Shown: piece by piece, positions 1-8,413 of the stretch | Position numbering within the stretch: position 1 is the stretch's first letter | Layout: each line of letters starts with the position of its first letter | Source: VFKU01 sp964620045 | Lineage (GTDB): Bacteria; Hydrogenedentota; Hydrogenedentia; Hydrogenedentales; GCA-2746185 | Direction of reading: 5' to 3' | Assembly (NCBI GenBank): GCA_964620045.1 | Contig: CAZUJL010000026.1 | Location: 1-58,910, forward strand | DNA length: 58,910 nucleotides | Notes under the pieces: model-generated | The model's database searches: none | What the model saw: the letters and a program-made list of their open reading frames with translations, nothing else | What the model was told of the DNA's origin: nothing | Position numbers and translations under genes: made by a program

Positions 1-88
1 TCGTCAGCGTCGTCTTGCCATGGTCCACGTGACCAATCGTGCCTATGTTCACGTGCGGCTTCGTGCGCTCAAACTTCTCCTTGGACAT
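1..88 (-). CDS. tuf: Elongation factor Tu (N-terminal fragment, cut by window edge)
   Basis: Delivers aminoacyl-tRNA to the ribosome as a GTPase. Only the first 29 codons lie in the window. They read MSKEKFERTKPHVNIGTIGH and continue into the P-loop region with HVDHGKTT, which is diagnostic of bacterial EF-Tu. The ATG is at 86-88 on the minus strand, with an AAGGA-like ribosome site a little far upstream. It is the last visible gene of a leftward transcript that begins with four tRNA genes, the classical tRNA-tufB arrangement. The rest of the gene lies beyond position 1. Confidence 0.97.
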   Translation of the reverse strand, partial: MSKEKFERTKPHVNIGTIGHVDHGKTTLT

Positions 89-173
89 GCTGATCTCGGT
101 CCTTATCTGTAGTGCGTTGATATCGTTACGGCCACGCGGACCGATTCGATCCGGTGTGCACCGCTTCAAACAA

Positions 174-249
<76 letters not shown>

Positions 250-289
250 CTGTATCGTTCACTTCGGCGTTGTCGGCCGGAGGGACGCT

Positions 290-365
290 TGGAGCGGGAG
301 ACGGGGCTCGAACCCGCGACCCTCAGCTTGGAAGGCTGATGCTCTACCAATTGAGCTACTCCCGC
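290..365 (-). tRNA. tRNA-Gly (anticodon TCC)
   Basis: A 76-nt cloverleaf on the minus strand. The acceptor stem GCGGGAG pairs with CTCCCGC, the anticodon stem is TCAGC/GCTGA with TCC in a seven-base loop, and the T-loop is GTTCGAGCC. CCA is encoded. A 40-nt spacer separates it from the downstream tRNA-Thr(GGT). Confidence 0.96.
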
Positions 366-410
366 GACGTCTAAACCGCGGCGCCCTTTCGGGTGCAACG
401 GGAAAACTCG

Positions 411-496
411 TGGTGGATGGACAAGGATTCGAACCTTGGTAGGCGCAAGCCAACGGGTTTACAGCCCGTCCCCTTTAGCCACTCGGGCATCCATCC
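411..496 (-). tRNA. tRNA-Tyr (anticodon GTA)
   Basis: An 86-nt class II tRNA on the minus strand. The acceptor stem GGATGGA pairs with TCCATCC, the anticodon stem is ACGGG/CCCGT around GTA, and a long variable arm is present, as expected for bacterial tRNA-Tyr. CCA is encoded. It is the second tRNA in the Thr-Tyr-Gly-Thr-tuf transcript. The Tyr synthetase gene tyrS lies close by at 2057 but on the other strand. Confidence 0.96.
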
Positions 497-564
497 GCAG
501 AACGTTGTTCAACTGTGTAATTTTGCCTCGACCGGAACTCGGGGAGGAGGCGAAAACGAATTGC

Positions 565-640
565 TGGAGCTGGCGGAGGGTCTCGAACCCCCGACCTGCT
601 GATTACAAATCAGCTGCTCTACCAACTGAGCTACGCCAGC
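565..640 (-). tRNA. tRNA-Thr (anticodon TGT)
   Basis: A 76-nt cloverleaf on the minus strand. The acceptor stem is GCTGGCG/CGCCAGC, the anticodon stem is GCTGA/TCAGC with TGT in the loop, and the T-loop is GTTCGAGAC. CCA is encoded. It is the first gene of the tRNA-tuf transcript, about 93 nt downstream of the predicted transcription start. Confidence 0.96.
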
Positions 641-739
641 CCGCACGCAGATCTCCCGCGCACGGCTGCGCCGCCGGCGAGACACACGCCGACCGCCCAA
701 AACTCAAACCGCCGCCCGCAGGCGGCGATTCAGCAAGGA

Positions 740-768
740 ATCCTAGCAAACGCAGCGGGGGGAGTCAA
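740..768 (-). promoter_or_regulatory. Promoter of the tRNA-tuf operon
   Basis: On the minus strand TTGACT (763-768) is followed after exactly 17 nt by TAGGAT (740-745), close to the sigma-70 consensus. The predicted start is near 733. It sits between the methyltransferase gene and the first tRNA-Thr, where a stable-RNA promoter is expected. The rest of the 641-849 gap shows no gene. Confidence 0.75.
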
Positions 769-849
769 GAGAGAATGGCCGGATCTGGGCGGGTGCCGTA
801 CCGGAGATCGCCGGTTTGCCCATTCCAAATCAGGTCTATTCCGCCCGGC

Positions 850-1866
850 CTACCGTTTATTAACCCACATCACCACGTTGAAGGGGTATAGCTGCAAGGC
901 AAGGGGCCCGATCATGGCGGACAGCAACGCCGTTTGCAGCGTAGGCGAGCCGAGGGCATCGAGCGCGACCCGGCGCAGCAATGAGTTTGCCCCCTCTTTT
1001 TTTCGGGCCGCCACTTTTTCGGGAATGCCGGCCTGGGCGATTTCGAGACGCAGGTTTAGTCCAGCCGCTTCCGCGAAGCCGAGCCACTCATGGGTCCTAT
1101 ATATATGCTCGTTGATGCCGTCAGCACTTTCTTCCTTGCCGAAGGCGGCGACGCGTTTGCGCTCGAAGCGACCGACCACGGGTTCGTTCACGAGCACGCC
1201 GCGGCCACCGGGTTTGAGTACGCGCGCGATCTCGCGAAACGTGGCGGCGAGATCGGGGCTGTGGTGCAGCGCGGCATTCGCGAAGACGAGGTCGCAGCGC
1301 GCGGATGCGACCGGGAACGACGTCATATCGGCGAAGACGCGATCGAAGTAGCGCGATTCATCGAGCAGAAATCGGCTGCGCGGAAGATAGAGCGTGGAGA
1401 TGTCCATCGCGATCGCGCGGCATCCGTGATCGGCAAGCATGGCCGTGGTCCACGCCATGCCCGCGCCAATGTCCAGCGCGACATCGCCTGTGCGCGGCGC
1501 GAGCGCCCCGATCGCATACCGCACCACGGGCGCCTGCTCCGCCATGGGCGCATAGCCTTCCGGCAGGCTGCGCATGAAGGCGCGCAGGCGTGCGTCGTTG
1601 CGCACGAGATCGGCGTAGTCGGGCGAGGCCGCCAGCGCGCGGTCTTCGATCACCTGTTGCGCGGCGCGTTCCTGTCGCACACCGGCGGAGGGTTTCGGGC
1701 AGAGGTCGCAGCAGCCTTCCGCAATCGGGAAGCGTTGTTTACACCGGGCGCATTCCAACTCGCCCGTTTCGATCTCAATAGCGCCCTGCGCCTTTGTATG
1801 GACGTTGAACGAAGTTTCGGCCCCGCAAGCGGGGCAGCGTAAAAGCTCTAGTAACGGCGAGCGCAT
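850..1866 (-). CDS. SAM-dependent class I methyltransferase with N-terminal zinc-ribbon (Trm112-like) region
   Basis: A 338-residue protein. The N-terminus has two CxxC pairs (RCPACG near residues 11-14 and CARC near 39-42), as in Trm112-like zinc ribbons attached to methyltransferases. A Rossmann methyltransferase core follows, with a motif I-like stretch VALDIGAGMAW near residues 125-140 and a later FANAALHHSPD segment typical of Methyltransf_11 enzymes. The substrate cannot be read from sequence; relatives modify RNA, lipids or small molecules. The start at 1866 has only a weak, distant AAGG. It stands alone upstream of the tRNA promoter on the same strand. Confidence 0.8.
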   Translation of the reverse strand: MRSPLLELLRCPACGAETSFNVHTKAQGAIEIETGELECARCKQRFPIAEGCCDLCPKPSAGVRQERAAQQVIEDRALAASPDYADLVRNDARLRAFMRSLPEGYAPMAEQAPVVRYAIGALAPRTGDVALDIGAGMAWTTAMLADHGCRAIAMDISTLYLPRSRFLLDESRYFDRVFADMTSFPVASARCDLVFANAALHHSPDLAATFREIARVLKPGGRGVLVNEPVVGRFERKRVAAFGKEESADGINEHIYRTHEWLGFAEAAGLNLRLEIAQAGIPEKVAARKKEGANSLLRRVALDALGSPTLQTALLSAMIGPLALQLYPFNVVMWVNKR

Positions 1867-2056
1867 GGCGAAATCGAGCCTTCATCTCAGCACAGAGATC
1901 ACAGATAGGCTTAAACGAACCGGATGCCCTTGAACTCAGTGTTGATGCTTGTGAGTGATCGTCGGACGATACCGTTGCGTGGTACGCACTGCAAGCAGTA
2001 GGCTTATTGTGTTCTCGCGCCGAAGTCCATCGGCCGCATTCGAAAGAAAGACAATC

Positions 2057-3331
2057 ATGACGTTGTACGAAGACCTCCAATGGCGCGGGCTGGTGAGTCA
2101 GGCCACGCATCCGGAACTGGCGGGGCTGCTCGAAAAGGAGCGGTTCACCGTTTATGCGGGCTTTGATCCCACCTCCGACAGCCTGCACATCGGGTCGCTC
2201 GTGCCGCTCCTGTGCCTTGCGCGGTTTCAGCGCGCGGGCCACACGCCGATCGCGTTGATCGGCGGCGCCACGGGCATGATCGGCGACCCGAGCGGCAAGA
2301 CCGAAGAACGGACGCTGCAGGATTCGCACGCGGTCGAGCGCAACGTGGTCGGGCTCGAGGTGCAGCTCCGCAAGTTCCTCGACTTCCGCGGATCGAACGC
2401 CGCGATCATCGCGAATAACCTGAGCTGGCTCGGCCAGTTGCGGCTGGTCACCTTCCTGCGGGACATCGGCAAACATTTTTCGGTGAACGTGATGATGGCG
2501 AAGGAATCCGTGCGCGCGCGGCTCGAGGATCGCGATCAGGGCATCAGCTACACCGAGTTCTCCTATCAGTTGCTGCAGGCCTACGACTTCCTGCAGTTGT
2601 CGGACGAGTACAAATGCCGGCTGCAGATCGGCGGCAGCGACCAGTGGGGCAATATCGTCGCGGGCATGGACCTCACGCGGCGGCTGCGGCCGGGCGTGGA
2701 GACGTATGGACTCACATTCCCGCTCGTGATGAAGGCCGACGGCGGCAAGTTCGGCAAGACCGAGAGCGGCAACGTGTGGCTGGACGCGGCGAAGACCTCG
2801 CCGTATAAGTTCTACCAGTTCTGGATCAACGCAGCCGACGCGGACGTGGTGCGGTTCCTTAAGTACTTCACGTTCCTGCCGCACGGCGAGATCGACGCGC
2901 TCGACGCGGCGGTGAAATCCGCGCCGCAGGAACGCGCCGCGCAGAAGGCGCTGGCGACAGAGATGACCAAGCTCGTGCACGGCGATACCGCACTGACGGA
3001 CGCCGTGAAGGCGAGCGCCGCGATGTTCGGCGGGTCGCTGGAAGGTCTAAGCGACGCGACTCTAGAGGACATCTTCTCTGGCATGCCGAGCGCCGAAGTG
3101 CCGCGCGCCGCGTTGTCCGGCGAACGACCGCTGCTCGACGTGCTGGTCGAGGTCGGCGTGTTCAAGAGCAAGGGCGAAGCCAAAAAGCTCGTGCAGAACG
3201 GCGGCTTGTACATTAACAACGCACGCGTCGATACCCAAGACGCGAAGCTCACCACGCAGTGCCTGACAACCGAGCGGATCGCCGTCGTGCGCACCGGCAA
3301 GAAGAACTACCATCTGCTGAAGTTTGTTTAA
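2057..3331 (+). CDS. tyrS: Tyrosyl-tRNA synthetase
   Basis: Charges tRNA-Tyr with tyrosine in the cytoplasm (class Ic synthetase). At 424 residues it matches the usual bacterial TyrRS length. HIGH-type signature HIGS is at residues 44-47, the ATP-loop KFGKT at about 231-235 (the normal TyrRS form of KMSKS), and a C-terminal S4 RNA-binding domain covers about residues 355-420. The open frame extends upstream to 1955, but MTLYEDLQWRG at 2057 is the natural N-terminus. No T-box leader is visible in the 190-nt gap before it. That gap holds only a short degenerate piece resembling the ccacagat-type repeat near 1886-1905. Confidence 0.96.
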   Translation: MTLYEDLQWRGLVSQATHPELAGLLEKERFTVYAGFDPTSDSLHIGSLVPLLCLARFQRAGHTPIALIGGATGMIGDPSGKTEERTLQDSHAVERNVVGLEVQLRKFLDFRGSNAAIIANNLSWLGQLRLVTFLRDIGKHFSVNVMMAKESVRARLEDRDQGISYTEFSYQLLQAYDFLQLSDEYKCRLQIGGSDQWGNIVAGMDLTRRLRPGVETYGLTFPLVMKADGGKFGKTESGNVWLDAAKTSPYKFYQFWINAADADVVRFLKYFTFLPHGEIDALDAAVKSAPQERAAQKALATEMTKLVHGDTALTDAVKASAAMFGGSLEGLSDATLEDIFSGMPSAEVPRAALSGERPLLDVLVEVGVFKSKGEAKKLVQNGGLYINNARVDTQDAKLTTQCLTTERIAVVRTGKKNYHLLKFV

Positions 3332-3335
3332 GCGG

Positions 3336-3462
3336 TTCGTAGCGCCGCCGTCCCGGCGGCAAAGAGCAGACTTACGTTCCTGCAAAATACCCGAGCGTCC
3401 CATCGCCGCTATTTTTCTCGCGCATAGGGATCCCGCATGGCCGCCGAGACGGCGGCGCTATG
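3336..3462. repeat. Inverted-repeat element, family A (GTAGCGCCGCCG type), copy 1
   Basis: The left arm at about 3339-3360 reads TAGCGCCGCCGTCCCGGCGG. The right arm (about 3440-3460) is its reverse complement with one mismatch (CTC for CCC). Each arm is itself partly self-complementary (GCCGCC/GGCGGC). Between the arms lie about 80 nt of unrelated sequence. The element fills most of the tyrS-menB gap. Related copies are at 13303-13432 and 35813-35880. It has no ORF. Confidence 0.8.
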
Positions 3463-3541
3463 GAGTACGGCTCGTGAGGACACTCGCCCTCCCGGCCGTA
3501 TCTGTGTTTTAATTCCACTTTCCCCCGAAGGAGATTTACCC

Positions 3542-4366
3542 ATGGCATCCATCCAATGGGCCGATGTCGGCCAGCAATACAAGGAAATCCGGTATCACAA
3601 GGCGGAGGGGATCGCGAAGATCACGATCAACCGTCCGGCCCGGCGCAACGCGTTTACGCCGCTGACCGTGGACGAGATGCGGCACGCGCTGGACGAGGCG
3701 CGCATGGATACCGGCATCGGCGTGATCATCCTGACGGGCGAAGGGCCGGATGCGTTTTGCAGCGGCGGCGACCAGGGCGTGCGCGGCGATGCGGGCTATC
3801 AGCATGCCGGCGCGCCGCCGCGGTTGAACGTGCTCGATTTTCAGCGCGAGATCCGCGCGTGCCCGAAACCCGTCATCGCGATGGTGGCCGGGTTCGCGAT
3901 CGGCGGTGGACATGTGTTGCACCTCGTGTGCGATTTGACGATCGCCGCGGACAATGCGCGCTTCGGGCAAACGGGTCCGCGCGTGGGCAGCTTCGACGCG
4001 GGCTACGGCTCGGCGCACATGGCGCGGTGCGTGGGGCAGAAGAAGGCGCGCGAGATTTGGTTCCTGTGCCGACAATACGACGCGCAGGCCGCGCTCGACA
4101 TGGGCCTCGTGAATACGGTTGTGCCGCTCGCGAAACTGGAAGAAGAGACGGTGCAGTGGTGCCGTGAAATGCTGAGCCACTCGCCGATTGCGCTCGCGTG
4201 CATCAAAGCCGCGATGAACGCGGACGAGGACGGCGCGGCGGGCCTGCAACAGTTGGCCGGACACGCGACGCGCCTCTTCTACATGAGCGAAGAAGGCCAG
4301 GAAGGCCGCAACGCCTACAACCAAAAGCGCAAGCCGGATTTCGGACAGTTCCCAAAACTGCCTTAG
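3542..4366 (+). CDS. menB: 1,4-dihydroxy-2-naphthoyl-CoA synthase
   Basis: Closes the second ring of menaquinone by converting o-succinylbenzoyl-CoA to 1,4-dihydroxy-2-naphthoyl-CoA (crotonase fold). It has 274 residues. Visible MenB marks are NRPARRNAFTP near the N-terminus, the oxyanion-hole segment FCSGGDQGVRG, FGQTGPRVGSFDAGYGS (the glycine and aspartate typical of MenB), and the C-terminal KPDFGQFPKLP. The ATG at 3542 is preceded by a clear AAGGAG. Upstream in-frame codons would run into the repeat element. menA follows after a 137-nt repeat-filled gap. Confidence 0.95.
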   Translation: MASIQWADVGQQYKEIRYHKAEGIAKITINRPARRNAFTPLTVDEMRHALDEARMDTGIGVIILTGEGPDAFCSGGDQGVRGDAGYQHAGAPPRLNVLDFQREIRACPKPVIAMVAGFAIGGGHVLHLVCDLTIAADNARFGQTGPRVGSFDAGYGSAHMARCVGQKKAREIWFLCRQYDAQAALDMGLVNTVVPLAKLEEETVQWCREMLSHSPIALACIKAAMNADEDGAAGLQQLAGHATRLFYMSEEGQEGRNAYNQKRKPDFGQFPKLP

Positions 4367-4367
4367 T

Positions 4368-4491
4368 GAACCACAGATGGATACTGATGGATATTGATGA
4401 AGGTCATTTAGCCACGGATGAATCGGATAAGCACAGATAAAACCATTTTGGTTGAAGTTATCTGTATCCATCCGCATTTATCTGTGGTTCC
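4368..4491. repeat. Inverted-repeat element, family B (ccacagat/ccacggat type)
   Basis: GAACCACAGAT at 4368-4378 is matched in reverse complement by ATCTGTGGTTC at about 4480-4490. Between them are further partial copies (CCACGGATGAATCGGAT, CACAGATAAAACCA). The base composition is clearly lower in GC than the flanking genes. It occupies the whole menB-menA gap. A related hairpin with ccacggat arms lies at 11528-11595, and a fragment lies near 1886. No coding capacity is seen. Confidence 0.75.
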
Positions 4492-4503
4492 AATGGGGTT
4501 GAA

Positions 4504-5376
4504 GTGAGTACGAACCGCTGGGTGATGGCGATGCGTCCGAAGACGCTGCCGGCGGGGGCGTGTCCAGTGGCGATGGCGGGTGCGATGGCGGCGGACGCTG
4601 GAGTCTTTCACGCCGGCGACTTCGTCGCGTGCCTGGCGGGCGCGCTGCTGCTGCAGATCGGCGCGAACTTCGCCAACGATTTTTCGGACGGTGTGCGCGG
4701 GACGGACAAAGAACGGCTGGGCCCGCCGCGCGCGGTGGCGTCGGGCCTCATTCAGCCGCAGGTGATGAAGGGCGCGATCATTCTGACGATGATCGCCGTG
4801 TTCATCCCCGGCACGTACATCATGTGGCGCGGCGGGCCGATGTATTTGATCATCGGCATGGCGTCGATTCTGAGCGCGCTTGCGTATACCGGCGGGCCGT
4901 ATCCGTTGGGGTACCACGGCTGGGGCGAGGTGTTCGCGTTCTCTTTCTTCGGGCCGGTCGCCGTTTGCGGCACGTACTACTTGATGGCCGAGGCGCTGCC
5001 GCGCGAGGTGATCGCGGCATCCATCGCGCCAGGCCTGTTCTCGGTCGCGATCCTCACCGTGAACAACCTGCGCGACATCGACGGCGATCGCAAGGCCGGC
5101 AAGCGCACGCTCGCCGCGCGGTTTGGCAAGGGTTTCGCGCGCGCGGAGTATGTGCTTAGCGTGGCGCTCGCGACGATCGTTGCGCCAATGTGCCTCATGC
5201 TGCAAACGGACAAGCGCTGGGCGCTGCTGGCAATGGCCGCGTTCTTATTTTCGATTCCGAATATCGCGAAGACGTTTCGCTACACCGATCCGCGCGATCT
5301 CAATCCGGTATTGGCACGCACGGGCGCGGCGCTGGTGATTTTCACGATACTTTTTGGGTTCGGCCTTTTTCTGTAG
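4504..5376 (+). CDS. menA: 1,4-dihydroxy-2-naphthoate polyprenyltransferase
   Basis: Inner-membrane UbiA-family prenyltransferase that attaches the isoprenoid tail to DHNA, giving demethylmenaquinone. It has 290 residues with about eight hydrophobic segments. The N-terminal RPKTLPAGACPV is the MenA hallmark. The two metal-binding aspartate motifs are NDFSDGVRGTDKERLGPPR (first) and NNLRDIDGDRKAGKRTLAA (second). The start is GTG at 4504, just after repeat family B. An ankyrin protein gene follows after 9 nt, then menE. Confidence 0.94.
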   Translation: MSTNRWVMAMRPKTLPAGACPVAMAGAMAADAGVFHAGDFVACLAGALLLQIGANFANDFSDGVRGTDKERLGPPRAVASGLIQPQVMKGAIILTMIAVFIPGTYIMWRGGPMYLIIGMASILSALAYTGGPYPLGYHGWGEVFAFSFFGPVAVCGTYYLMAEALPREVIAASIAPGLFSVAILTVNNLRDIDGDRKAGKRTLAARFGKGFARAEYVLSVALATIVAPMCLMLQTDKRWALLAMAAFLFSIPNIAKTFRYTDPRDLNPVLARTGAALVIFTILFGFGLFL

Positions 5377-5385
5377 CATATCCGT

Positions 5386-6126
5386 ATGCAAACCAAGGCC
5401 CGCATCCGGCTAGCTGTCTTGCTTCTTGCGGCGCTAATGCTCGCGTATCCGTGCTGGTTGGTGTATCGCTACATCGAACTGTCGGGCGGATCGTTCTCGC
5501 AGGCCGGGGCGCGCACGGCGCTGAACGAGGCCATCAAGCTCGACGATTTGACGATAGTGCGCGCGTTGCTGCTGGTTGGCGTGGATCCGAATCGGCGTCT
5601 TGGCGACCAAGGGTTCCCGCCGCTGTCGATCGCGGCGCAGACGGGCAACGATCGTGCCGTGGAGATGCTGCTGAATCACGGTGCCCATCCTGACAGTGCC
5701 GAACGCGTTTTTGTGGATAGCTTCGAGATCGCAAACCTGCCGCCCGGAGCCATTCTAACTTTTGATCGGCCGATGTTTCGTGCGGCGAAGGCCGGGCATC
5801 AGAAGGTTGTGGCTGTGTTGCGAGCGCACGGCGCACGCTATGAAATTTGGGATGCGGTTTTCTTGGGCGACGAGGATACTGTGCAACGCATGGCCGAGTC
5901 GGCCGAAGGCGCCGTGTTGCTTCAGGCGGGTGGCCAGGATGCCTTGGCCATTGCGGTAAACTCCAGCAGTATTGATGCGGCGCGACAGTTTTTGGATCTT
6001 GGCGTCGATCCGTTTGAGCAGCAGCACGGCCTTCCGAGTCCTTACGATTTCGCAGTGGACGGCGAACATGCTGAGATGGTCGCGTTGTTTGAGGCGCACC
6101 GTGCAAAGACGGATTCGTCGGAATAG
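5386..6126 (+). CDS. Membrane-anchored ankyrin-repeat protein of unknown function
   Basis: 246 residues. The N-terminus has a single hydrophobic segment (about residues 8-27, AVLLLAALMLAYPCWLVY), so it is probably anchored with the repeats outside the cytoplasm. Ankyrin units are visible at ALNEAIKLDDLTIVRALLLVGVD, then PPLSIAAQTGNDRAVEMLLNHGA, with degenerate copies later (MFRAAKAGHQKVVAVLRAHGA; AARQFLDLGVDPFE). Ankyrin repeats mediate protein contacts; no partner can be named. It is packed tightly between menA and menE (gaps of 9 and 6 nt), so it is co-transcribed with menaquinone genes, but no enzymatic role in the pathway is evident. Confidence 0.8.
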   Translation: MQTKARIRLAVLLLAALMLAYPCWLVYRYIELSGGSFSQAGARTALNEAIKLDDLTIVRALLLVGVDPNRRLGDQGFPPLSIAAQTGNDRAVEMLLNHGAHPDSAERVFVDSFEIANLPPGAILTFDRPMFRAAKAGHQKVVAVLRAHGARYEIWDAVFLGDEDTVQRMAESAEGAVLLQAGGQDALAIAVNSSSIDAARQFLDLGVDPFEQQHGLPSPYDFAVDGEHAEMVALFEAHRAKTDSSE

Positions 6127-6132
6127 ATTGCC

Positions 6133-7584
6133 GTGAGTTGGGAACACGCTGAATGCGCCATCGTTGCGCCGTTGGGCCAGGGGTCGTGGCAGCAACTGCG
6201 AACGTCGCTGCGCGAGTACTCGGGTGCGTTCGGCATGGTGGGGGCGACGCCGGGGCAGCGCATGCCGATCGCGCAGGCAAATCCGGCGTCTCTGCTCGCA
6301 ACGCTTTGCGCTGCGTGGGAGACGGGTGTGGTGCCGGCGCTGATGAATGCCCGCTGGCCGCAGGCGATGCAGCACGAAGTCGCGAAATCCTTCGGCCCGA
6401 AAACGCCCGCGATGTTCGATTCTCAAAGCTCCGAAGGCCCGATGGTTGTCGTGACGGCGGGGTCGGCACACGGAATGCGCCCGAATATGCGGCCGGAGGA
6501 GTTGCTGGCCGCGATTAGACAACGCGCGCCGATGGAGACCGCAAAGCCATTTTTTCAGCGCGAGGACGATGCCGAAGCGGTGGTCGTGTTCACTTCCGGT
6601 AGTACCGGCACACCGCGTGCGGCGGTGCTCTCGTTTCAGAATCTGGCGGCCGGTGCTGATGCTTCGAATCGCGCGATTCCGTTAACGCGCGGCGATCGAT
6701 GGCTGTTGTCGTTGCCGTTGTATCACGTCGGCGGGATTGGGGTACTGATGCGGTGTGCACGCAGCGGCGCGACGATAGCGGTTCCGGATCCGAACGAGGC
6801 GTTGGCCAAGTCGTTGAATAAATACATGCCCACGCACGTGTCGCTCGTCGCGACGCAGTTGTATCGCCTGCTGCGCGACGAGAAATCCGCCGAGGCGCTC
6901 GCGCGGTGCAAGGCCGTCGTGATGGGTGGCGGGCCGACGCCGGAGAGTCTGGTGCGCGAAGCGTTGGCGCGCGGGATTAAGTTGGTGATGAGCTACGGCA
7001 TGACCGAAACGGCAGCGATGATCTGCTGCACACGACCCGGCGATCCTGCGGAGCGGTTGATCTCGTCGGGTCGGCCGCTGGTGGACGGCACCGTATCCAT
7101 TTCGCCGGACGGCGAAATCCTGGTGCGCGGCGATCAGTTGTTCATGGGCTACTTGCAGCCGGACGGATCACTGATCCGTCCGCTGATGGACGATGGCTGG
7201 TTTCGCACGGGGGACTTGGGGCACTTCGACGATGCAGGCTATCTGCACGTGACCGGCCGTCGCGACAATATGTTCATCAGCGGCGGCGAGAACATCCAAC
7301 CGGAAGAAATCGAAACGGCCCTGCGCGCGATCGCGGGCGTGGAAGAGGCGATCGTAGTGCCGGTGGCGGACGCCGAATGGGGCAAGCGGCCTGCGGCCTT
7401 CGTGCGTATGGAAGAGGGTCGTGCGCTCGATACTACTTCGATCGAGAACGCGCTCCGGCAGGCCCTGCCCGGCTACAAAATCCCACGCGCGATCCACGCA
7501 TGGCCGGCGGATTTGGTACAGGCCGGCATCAAGCCCGCGCGCAAAGATTTCGAAAAACGGGCACAGGAATTGGCGACCGGCTAG
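6133..7584 (+). CDS. menE: o-succinylbenzoate-CoA ligase
   Basis: Acyl-adenylate-forming enzyme that activates o-succinylbenzoate with CoA, feeding MenB. It has 483 residues. The AMP-binding P-loop is VVFTSGSTGTPRAAV (about residue 152), followed by YGMTETAAM, the GWFRTGDLGHFDD motif, and the hinge GRRDNMFISGGENIQPEEIE. C-terminal LPGYKIPRAI is followed by a catalytic-type lysine. The start is GTG at 6133. The family assignment (ANL superfamily) is certain. The MenE assignment rests on clustering with menB and menA. Other men genes (menF, menD, menH, menC) are not in the window. Confidence 0.88.
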   Translation: MSWEHAECAIVAPLGQGSWQQLRTSLREYSGAFGMVGATPGQRMPIAQANPASLLATLCAAWETGVVPALMNARWPQAMQHEVAKSFGPKTPAMFDSQSSEGPMVVVTAGSAHGMRPNMRPEELLAAIRQRAPMETAKPFFQREDDAEAVVVFTSGSTGTPRAAVLSFQNLAAGADASNRAIPLTRGDRWLLSLPLYHVGGIGVLMRCARSGATIAVPDPNEALAKSLNKYMPTHVSLVATQLYRLLRDEKSAEALARCKAVVMGGGPTPESLVREALARGIKLVMSYGMTETAAMICCTRPGDPAERLISSGRPLVDGTVSISPDGEILVRGDQLFMGYLQPDGSLIRPLMDDGWFRTGDLGHFDDAGYLHVTGRRDNMFISGGENIQPEEIETALRAIAGVEEAIVVPVADAEWGKRPAAFVRMEEGRALDTTSIENALRQALPGYKIPRAIHAWPADLVQAGIKPARKDFEKRAQELATG

Positions 7585-7622
7585 TCGCGAAGCGCGAGAT
7601 TCTTCGCTCCGCTCAGAATGAC
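7585..7622. repeat. Short dispersed repeat-like segment between convergent genes
   Basis: The gap between menE and the convergent YkgJ-like gene carries GCGAAGCGCGAGATTCTTCGC followed by TCCGCTCAGAATGACA. It contains a GCGAAG/CTTCGC inverted repeat. The motif 'agattcttcgctccgctcagaatgaca' is, from memory, a recurrent intergenic sequence in many unrelated bacterial genomes. Only one copy is seen here, so the repeat status is inferred. It could also help terminate transcription. Confidence 0.4.
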
Positions 7623-7627
7623 AAAAA

Positions 7628-8245
7628 TTAAGAAGTCTTCGTCTTTGCTTCGGCGTCTTCGCGCGCCTGTTCGTCTAGGTTCTCGCGGAGTTTGTGGATC
7701 CCGCCGGTGAACATTACGACGAAATCTTCCACTTCCTTGCCGGGGTACTTTTGCGCGTTGAAGAATTCGACGAGCTCCATGTAGTCCTCGCCGTTGATGC
7801 TGTCCTGCACATATAGATCGTAAAGCGGCTTGGTGGAGACCACGCCGTCGGAATGTTTGGGGCAACCGACGTCCTCGTGCAGTTCAAAGCCCACGTACTT
7901 GTCGTTCTCGTCCTCGATCACTTTGAAAGGATAGAGACGGCAGAGTAGCGGCCGCGCCTCATAGATCGAGCAGAGTTTCGTCTGCTGGTTCAGGAAATGG
8001 CAGCCGGTGTTCTCGTCGCGCTTGAGCGCCATCATCCATTTTTCGCCGTCGACGATGAGCCAGGTCGGATCATCCATATCGCAGTCTTCAATTTCTTCCG
8101 GGCTCAAGAACTCGATGAAGTCGAATGGATCGAGGCCCGTCATCCGCATGATGCGGCGCACGTCCCACGGGCTCGGCAGGCAAATCACATCGGTGCAACA
8201 ATGGTTGCAATGGTGGCACTTAAAATTTACGGAATCGTTGCTCAT
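7628..8245 (-). CDS. YkgJ/UPF0153-type cysteine-cluster protein (putative metal-binding)
   Basis: 205 residues with the characteristic cysteine set of the YkgJ (CxxCxxCC) family: FKCHHCNHCCTDV at residues about 9-17, then GCHFLNQQTKLCSIYEARPLLCRLYPF in the middle, and DVGCPKH later. This family is thought to bind zinc or an iron-sulfur cluster; no reaction is established. The frame is open further upstream, but the ATG at 8245 starts right before the first Cys cluster, and the longer version would cover the promoter region of the divergent sigma gene. It is convergent with menE. Confidence 0.82.
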   Translation of the reverse strand: MSNDSVNFKCHHCNHCCTDVICLPSPWDVRRIMRMTGLDPFDFIEFLSPEEIEDCDMDDPTWLIVDGEKWMMALKRDENTGCHFLNQQTKLCSIYEARPLLCRLYPFKVIEDENDKYVGFELHEDVGCPKHSDGVVSTKPLYDLYVQDSINGEDYMELVEFFNAQKYPGKEVEDFVVMFTGGIHKLRENLDEQAREDAEAKTKTS

Positions 8246-8354
8246 GAAAACAGCGGTACTCCCCGAAAAACGAAGCACTATTGTCGCGTGCGCTGGACAA
8301 TAATGCAACCGGGAATACCCGCTCAGCGCTAACGAAGGCGGCCTTTCGCACTCC

Positions 8355-8374
8355 TTGGACAAAACGGTGTCCAA
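8355..8374. promoter_or_regulatory. 20-bp palindrome in the divergent YkgJ/sigma intergenic region
   Basis: TTGGACA (8355-8361) and TGTCCAA (8368-8374) form a perfect 7-bp inverted repeat around a 6-nt spacer, 40 nt before the sigma gene start. The left half also looks like a -35 box (TTGGAC) and TAGTAG follows 18 nt later, so it may be an operator overlapping a promoter. The rest of the 8246-8413 gap shows no gene. Confidence 0.45.
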
Positions 8375-8413
8375 ATCGTAGTAGGGAACAAGGGCCGGAA
8401 ACGGACGAGGCGA

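Noticed and set aside
1090..1842. 250-codon frame on the plus strand opposite the methyltransferase
   Set aside because: The minus-strand frame has zinc-ribbon and SAM motifs. The plus frame has no motif and no ribosome site.
1775..2980. Long minus-strand frame opposite tyrS
   Set aside because: It mirrors the tyrS coding frame, which has HIGS and KFGKT signatures.
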